Positions 6,182 to 8,394 of a stretch of DNA of 8,394 bases are shown here, piece by piece; the first letter of the stretch is position 1; every line of letters starts with the position of its first letter. The stretch is from Candidatus Methylomirabilota bacterium (GTDB taxonomy: Bacteria > Methylomirabilota > Methylomirabilia > Methylomirabilales > CSP1-5): assembly GCA_022615475.1 (NCBI GenBank), contig JAKEGQ010000134.1:1-8394 (forward strand), read 5' to 3'. The position numbers were made by a program, and so were the translations under genes. A model generated the notes under the pieces. That model did no database searches. It was not told the origin of the DNA and saw only the letters and a program-made list of their open reading frames with translations.

Positions 6182-6985
6182 ATGATCAGGCGAGCGGCGG
6201 TCGCAGATCTCTTCTATGCGGGAAACGCCAAGGCTCTCCGCCCTCAGGTCGAGGAGCTGCTCCTTAAAGGCGATGAGAAGACTGTGGCAGTGGGTGCCGT
6301 GGTTCCCCATGCCGGGTATCTCTATTCGGGTGGGGTGGCCGGGGCAGTCTATGCCCGGCTGGACGCTCCAGAGTCGTGTGTCGTCCTGGGCCCGAACCAT
6401 ACGGGTCTCGGGGCTGCTGCGGCCATTATGACCTCTGGGACCTGGGAGACCCCTTTGCGGGAAGTTGCGATCGATACCGAGCTGGCTCGGGCCATCCTCG
6501 ATCGATCGCGGGTGCTCGAAGAGGACGATCGGGCCCATCGGAAAGAGCACGCGATCGAGGTCCAGCTGCCGTTCCTCCAAGTCCTGTTCCCCGACCTGCC
6601 CTTTGTGCCTATCTGCCTGATGAGTCACGAGTACGGGGCGTGCCGCGATGTCGGACAGGCCGTCGCCGAGACAATCTCTGCTTCACGAAAGCGGGTCCTT
6701 GTCATTGCCAGCACCGATATGAGCCATTACGTCTCCCGGGAGTTGGCTGAGCGAAAGGATCGGATGGCCATCGACGCAATACTGGATCTGGACCCGGAAC
6801 GGCTCCATGCCACCGTGCTGCGGGAGCGTATCAGCATGTGTGGCTTTCACCCGGCGACCGCCATGCTCATTGCCGCGAAGGCACTCGGGGCAACCAGGGC
6901 CGAGCTAGTCCGCTACGCCACCTCCGGCGACGTCACCAAAGATTACAGCTCCGTCGTCGGCTACGCCGGCCTGATTATTCGCTAG
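6182..6985 (+). CDS. amrB: AmmeMemoRadiSam system protein B (Memo-like)
   Basis: A 267-residue Memo-family protein, structurally related to class III extradiol dioxygenases (LigB-like). The metal-site residues known from human MEMO1 have clear counterparts: His43 in PHAGYLYSG, His73 in GPNHTG, Asp179 and His182 in STDMSHY, and Cys220 in CGFHP. EHAIEVQLPFLQ and the C-terminal TSGDVTKDYSSVVGYAG are further family marks. In many prokaryotes it is encoded with an AMMECR1-like protein A and a radical SAM protein; neither is in this window. Its biochemical role is not firmly known. The frame is open back to an ATG at 6155, but that codon lies inside the heptad repeat. The ATG at 6182 gives the usual opening (MIRRAAVADLFYAGN). 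No clear Shine-Dalgarno precedes either. Confidence 0.92.
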   Translation: MIRRAAVADLFYAGNAKALRPQVEELLLKGDEKTVAVGAVVPHAGYLYSGGVAGAVYARLDAPESCVVLGPNHTGLGAAAAIMTSGTWETPLREVAIDTELARAILDRSRVLEEDDRAHRKEHAIEVQLPFLQVLFPDLPFVPICLMSHEYGACRDVGQAVAETISASRKRVLVIASTDMSHYVSRELAERKDRMAIDAILDLDPERLHATVLRERISMCGFHPATAMLIAAKALGATRAELVRYATSGDVTKDYSSVVGYAGLIIR

Positions 6986-7027
6986 GGCCACGTTGCCATT
7001 CCTTGACATGACGGAAGGGGGCAGACG

Positions 7028-8089
7028 GTGAAGCGGGAAACGATCCTCGTCCTTCAAGGCGGTGGGGCGTTAGGAGCCTATGAGTGCGGCGTCTACAAGG
7101 CCCTGGAGGAGAAGGGAATCATTCCAGACCTCATCGCCGGGGTCTCCATCGGAGCGGTGAACGCTGCCATCATTGCGGGAAGCCGTCGAGGGAAGGCGGC
7201 CCCGGCCCTCGAGGCATTCTGGAACGAGATTGCCGTCCCCGATGTCCTCGTCCCTCACGAGGGGCTCCGACGTTCCATCGCTGCGTGGCAGATTCTCCTG
7301 CTGGGCGTCCCCAAGCTCTTCGCCCCTCGTTGGCCTACACCAGCGAGGCCTGCTTTCCCGCCCTTCTCTTGGTTGACGTGGACCAGCCTGTATGATCCGA
7401 GTCCTCTGAAGAAGACGCTGGAGCAGCACGTGGACTTCGAGCGACTGGCCTCACGGGAGATCCGGTTGATGCTGACGGCGGTCAACGTGGAGACCGGCGA
7501 GCTCGAGGTCTTCGACAGTGCCGAGCAGCGGATCACCGTCGAGCATATCCTGGCCAGCGGCAGCTTCCCCCCGGGGTTGCCGTGGACGGTCATCGAGGGG
7601 AAGTCCTACTGGGATGGCGGCCTGGTAAGCAACACCCCGTTACGGCCGGTGATGGAGAAGCGAGCAGGTGTACCGATGAAAGTTTACCTCGTGAACCTTT
7701 TCCCCAAGACCCATTCCTTGCCTCAGGACCTCCTAGGAGTGTTGGCGCGGCAGAAAGATATTCTCTACGCGGATAGGACCGAAAGCGATTGCAGGGCCTG
7801 CGAGCTTCGAAACGAAACCGTGGCGCTGATCGAGGAGTTGATAGCCCACGTCGATCCGGAAACAGCGGCACGGATCAGGAAGGGCGTGCGCTATCAACGG
7901 GTGGTCGAACATGCATGTCAGGCGGAGATCACCCGGTTTGACCACACAGGGGAAGCCTTCGAGTCCGAATCGAAGGACTACGACTTCTCCAGGGGAACCA
8001 TTCAGGAGCACATCCGCCACGGGTACGAGCAGGCCCAGGCGGTTCTCGCCCAGGAGGTAGCAGCGGCCCGATCCTCACGGGGGGTTTAG
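7028..8089 (+). CDS. Patatin-like phospholipase with DUF3734-type C-terminus
   Basis: A 353-residue patatin-fold serine hydrolase. The oxyanion loop GGGALGAYECG (11-21) is followed by the nucleophile elbow GVSIG (38-42) with Ser40. The catalytic Asp196 lies in DGG (196-198) of SYWDGGLVSNTPL, so the Ser-Asp dyad is complete. The C-terminal part ends in SKDYDFSRGTIQEHIRHGYEQA, which resembles the DUF3734 extension. No signal peptide or membrane segment is evident, so it should be cytoplasmic. It starts at GTG 7028 with a GGAAGGGG ribosome site (7013-7020). The next gene starts two bases after its stop, so they are almost certainly co-transcribed. Patatins of this type are often found beside 3-hydroxybutyrate dehydrogenase genes (recalled, not checked), suggesting a role in lipid or polyhydroxybutyrate turnover. 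The actual substrate is unknown. Confidence 0.9.
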   Translation: MKRETILVLQGGGALGAYECGVYKALEEKGIIPDLIAGVSIGAVNAAIIAGSRRGKAAPALEAFWNEIAVPDVLVPHEGLRRSIAAWQILLLGVPKLFAPRWPTPARPAFPPFSWLTWTSLYDPSPLKKTLEQHVDFERLASREIRLMLTAVNVETGELEVFDSAEQRITVEHILASGSFPPGLPWTVIEGKSYWDGGLVSNTPLRPVMEKRAGVPMKVYLVNLFPKTHSLPQDLLGVLARQKDILYADRTESDCRACELRNETVALIEELIAHVDPETAARIRKGVRYQRVVEHACQAEITRFDHTGEAFESESKDYDFSRGTIQEHIRHGYEQAQAVLAQEVAAARSSRGV

Positions 8090-8091
8090 CC

Positions 8092-8394
8092 ATGGGGTTG
8101 AACGGCAAGGTCGGAATCGTGACGGGTGGAGCGAGTGGAATCGGGAAGACCATCGCCCTGGCTCTCGCGAGGGCCGGCGCGGATGTCGTCATCGCCGACC
8201 TCAGCGAGCCGACCGGGCAGGCAACCGCGAAGGAGCTCGAAGCCACGGGCACGAAGGCCTTCTTCCAGAAGACGGACGTCACGAAACGGGAGGATGCCAA
8301 GCGCCTCATTGACGCTACGGTAGGCCGGTTCGGCCGGCTCGACATCCTGGTCAACAATGCCGGCCTTCAGCATGTGGCCCCGATCCAGGACTTC
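8092..8394 (+). CDS. bdhA: 3-hydroxybutyrate dehydrogenase-like SDR, 5' part only
   Basis: The first 101 codons of a short-chain dehydrogenase, cut by the window edge; the full protein should be about 260 residues. The Rossmann nucleotide-binding motif is TGGASGIG (11-18). Asp36 at the end of the second strand favours NAD over NADP. NNAGLQHVAPIQDF (88-101) contains the NNAG motif and the QHVAPI stretch typical of D-3-hydroxybutyrate dehydrogenase, which interconverts 3-hydroxybutyrate and acetoacetate in the cytoplasm. The catalytic Ser-Tyr-Lys residues lie beyond the edge, so activity cannot be judged. The start ATG is two bases after the patatin stop, with a G-run (8079-8084) as a weak ribosome site. 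SDR membership is certain; the substrate is a good inference. Confidence 0.87.
   Translation, partial: MGLNGKVGIVTGGASGIGKTIALALARAGADVVIADLSEPTGQATAKELEATGTKAFFQKTDVTKREDAKRLIDATVGRFGRLDILVNNAGLQHVAPIQDF

Noticed and set aside
7003..7008. Perfect TTGACA before the patatin gene
   Set aside because: No -10-like hexamer lies 16-18 bases downstream; that position falls on the GTG start region (about 7026-7031), so a promoter is not supported.
1..8394. CRISPR arrays, tRNA/rRNA genes, insertion sequences, prophage or defence genes
   Set aside because: Both strands were read for regularly spaced repeats, RNA gene hallmarks and transposase or defence motifs; none was seen.

Overview
The window comes from a GC-rich Gram-negative (LPS-making) bacterium. 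Every gene lies on the + strand and the genes are tightly packed. The first two thirds form a lipid A / inner-core cassette in the order lpxB - DUF374 acyltransferase - waaA (kdtA) - lpxK - waaF - gmhB. This compact order, with a DUF374 protein between LpxB and WaaA, is not the enteric arrangement. It fits lineages such as Deltaproteobacteria-like groups, Nitrospirota, Methylomirabilota (NC10) or Rokubacteria. The phylum is an impression only, as there is no marker gene here to settle it.

Layout. 1-92: intergenic, holding an inverted pair of degenerate 7-bp repeats just upstream of lpxB. 93-5476: lpxB, DUF374 protein, waaA, lpxK and waaF, linked by ATGA/TGATG/GTGA stop-start overlaps. A 13-codon mini-ORF bridges the DUF374 gene and waaA. 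There is a 21-bp gap before waaF. 5490-6059: gmhB, preceded by a candidate promoter inside the AT-rich 3' end of waaF. 6060-6181: the only sizeable gap inside the window, carrying a short stem-loop and a second inverted 7-bp repeat element. 6182-6985: a Memo-like protein (AmmeMemoRadiSam system protein B). 7028-8089: a patatin-like phospholipase of the DUF3734 type. 8092-8394: the start of a 3-hydroxybutyrate dehydrogenase-like SDR, cut by the window edge. No gene-free stretch exceeds 300 bases.

How the genes work together. LpxB builds the lipid A disaccharide, LpxK phosphorylates it at 4', WaaA adds Kdo, and WaaF adds a second inner-core heptose. GmhB supplies an intermediate for the nucleotide-activated heptose. 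The DUF374 acyltransferase is a good candidate for a secondary (late) lipid A acyltransferase. The patatin/SDR pair is a separate unit, probably linked to 3-hydroxybutyrate or polyhydroxybutyrate metabolism.

No wholly new defence or mobile system is visible. The features most worth a second look are the two inverted heptad-repeat elements placed directly before start codons, the 13-codon coupling ORF, the DUF374 acyltransferase, and the internal promoter before gmhB.
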